Assembly: GCA_011524475.1 (NCBI GenBank)
Contig: WTKG01000202.1
Span: 1 to 7,520, forward strand
DNA: 7,520 bases
Direction of reading: 5' to 3'
From: Demequinaceae bacterium
Lineage (GTDB): Bacteria > Actinomycetota > Actinomycetes > Actinomycetales > Demequinaceae
Positions 7,207 through 7,520 of this stretch are shown in pieces; positions within the stretch are counted from its first letter, which is position 1; every line of letters begins with the position of its first letter. The notes beneath the pieces were generated by a model. The model saw only the letters and a program-made list of their open reading frames with translations. It ran no database searches and was not told where the DNA came from. The position numbers were made by a program, and so were the translations under genes.

Positions 7207-7520
7207 TCATGCGGAGTCGCGCAGCATCACATGCAGGGTGTCGCTTTCCACTAATTCCGGGTGAAAAGCAGCCGCCATCACATTGCCTGCCCGCACCGCA
7301 ACCACCTGATCCTCATAAGCGGGCACGCGCGCAAGCACCTCGACACCCGGACCGACACGTTCTACCCACGGTGCGCGAATAAAGGTGGCGTTCTCCTCGC
7401 GGTTATCTGGTGTCCAGACAATCGTGGTTTCCGCGGAATCTTTTTGCCTCCCAAAGGCGTTACGCCGCACCGTCACATCCAATCCACCCAGAGTGGTTTG
7501 GCCCTCAATGCCACCCACCA
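7207..7520 (-). CDS. pdxT: Pyridoxal 5'-phosphate synthase glutaminase subunit PdxT, C-terminal part (cut by window end)
   Basis: Class I glutaminase that releases ammonia from glutamine and hands it to PdxS for direct synthesis of pyridoxal phosphate (vitamin B6). About 104 C-terminal residues are inside the window; the start and the nucleophilic cysteine lie beyond the right edge. The apparent first codon at 7518 is an internal GTG (valine), not the true start. Recognition rests on GGLDVTVRRNAFGRQ near the left of the fragment, a strong PdxT signature, on FIRAPWVERVGPGVEVLARV, and on AAAFHPELVESDTLH, which supplies the histidine and glutamate of the catalytic triad (HPE). The protein ends normally 15 residues after this block. 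pdxS would be expected upstream, outside the window, as in other actinobacteria. The next gene starts after 45 bases without an obvious terminator. Confidence 0.93.
   Translation of the reverse strand, partial: VGGIEGQTTLGGLDVTVRRNAFGRQKDSAETTIVWTPDNREENATFIRAPWVERVGPGVEVLARVPAYEDQVVAVRAGNVMAAAFHPELVESDTLHVMLRDSA

Noticed and set aside
1..7520. Possible mobile element, defence island, CRISPR array or new gene cluster
   Set aside because: All genes but one are conserved housekeeping genes in a known order; no transposase, integrase, repeat array, toxin-antitoxin pair or composition break was seen.

Overview
The window is one continuous stretch of minus-strand genes from an actinobacterium. 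It is moderately GC-rich by eye, and nine genes lie head to tail with almost no spacers. The protein signatures (YebC, RuvB with its GPVGLSTLA winged helix, SecD with a GITADSF membrane motif, Rel with a RLHNARTW motif) read as Actinomycetota. The gene order is a shortened form of the classic actinobacterial pdxT / yebC / ruvC-ruvA-ruvB / secD-secF / rel neighbourhood. I cannot name a genus; a member of the Actinomycetales is my best guess.

In transcription order (right to left): the C-terminal part of pdxT (glutaminase of pyridoxal-phosphate synthase, cut by the window end); an unrecognised two-helix membrane protein; yebC; ruvC, starting directly after the yebC stop; an 83-base spacer holding a hairpin and a good LexA/SOS-box candidate; ruvA and ruvB, overlapping by 8 bases; a 62-base spacer; secD and secF, overlapping by 4 bases; a 30-base spacer; and the N-terminal 220 residues of the (p)ppGpp synthetase/hydrolase Rel, cut by the left window end. 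Five of the eight visible start codons are GTG. No tRNA, rRNA, CRISPR array, insertion sequence, integrase or phage gene is visible, and no stretch longer than about 100 bases lacks a gene.

The genes serve several housekeeping tasks. RuvA, RuvB and RuvC move and cut Holliday junctions. SecD and SecF help preproteins across the membrane through SecYEG. Rel sets the level of the starvation signal. PdxT feeds ammonia to vitamin B6 synthesis. YebC is a translation- or regulation-related factor.

I found no undescribed defence or mobile system. The points worth a second look are the SOS-box-like site between ruvC and ruvA, the absence of yajC and apt from their usual places, and the uncharacterised membrane protein between pdxT and yebC.
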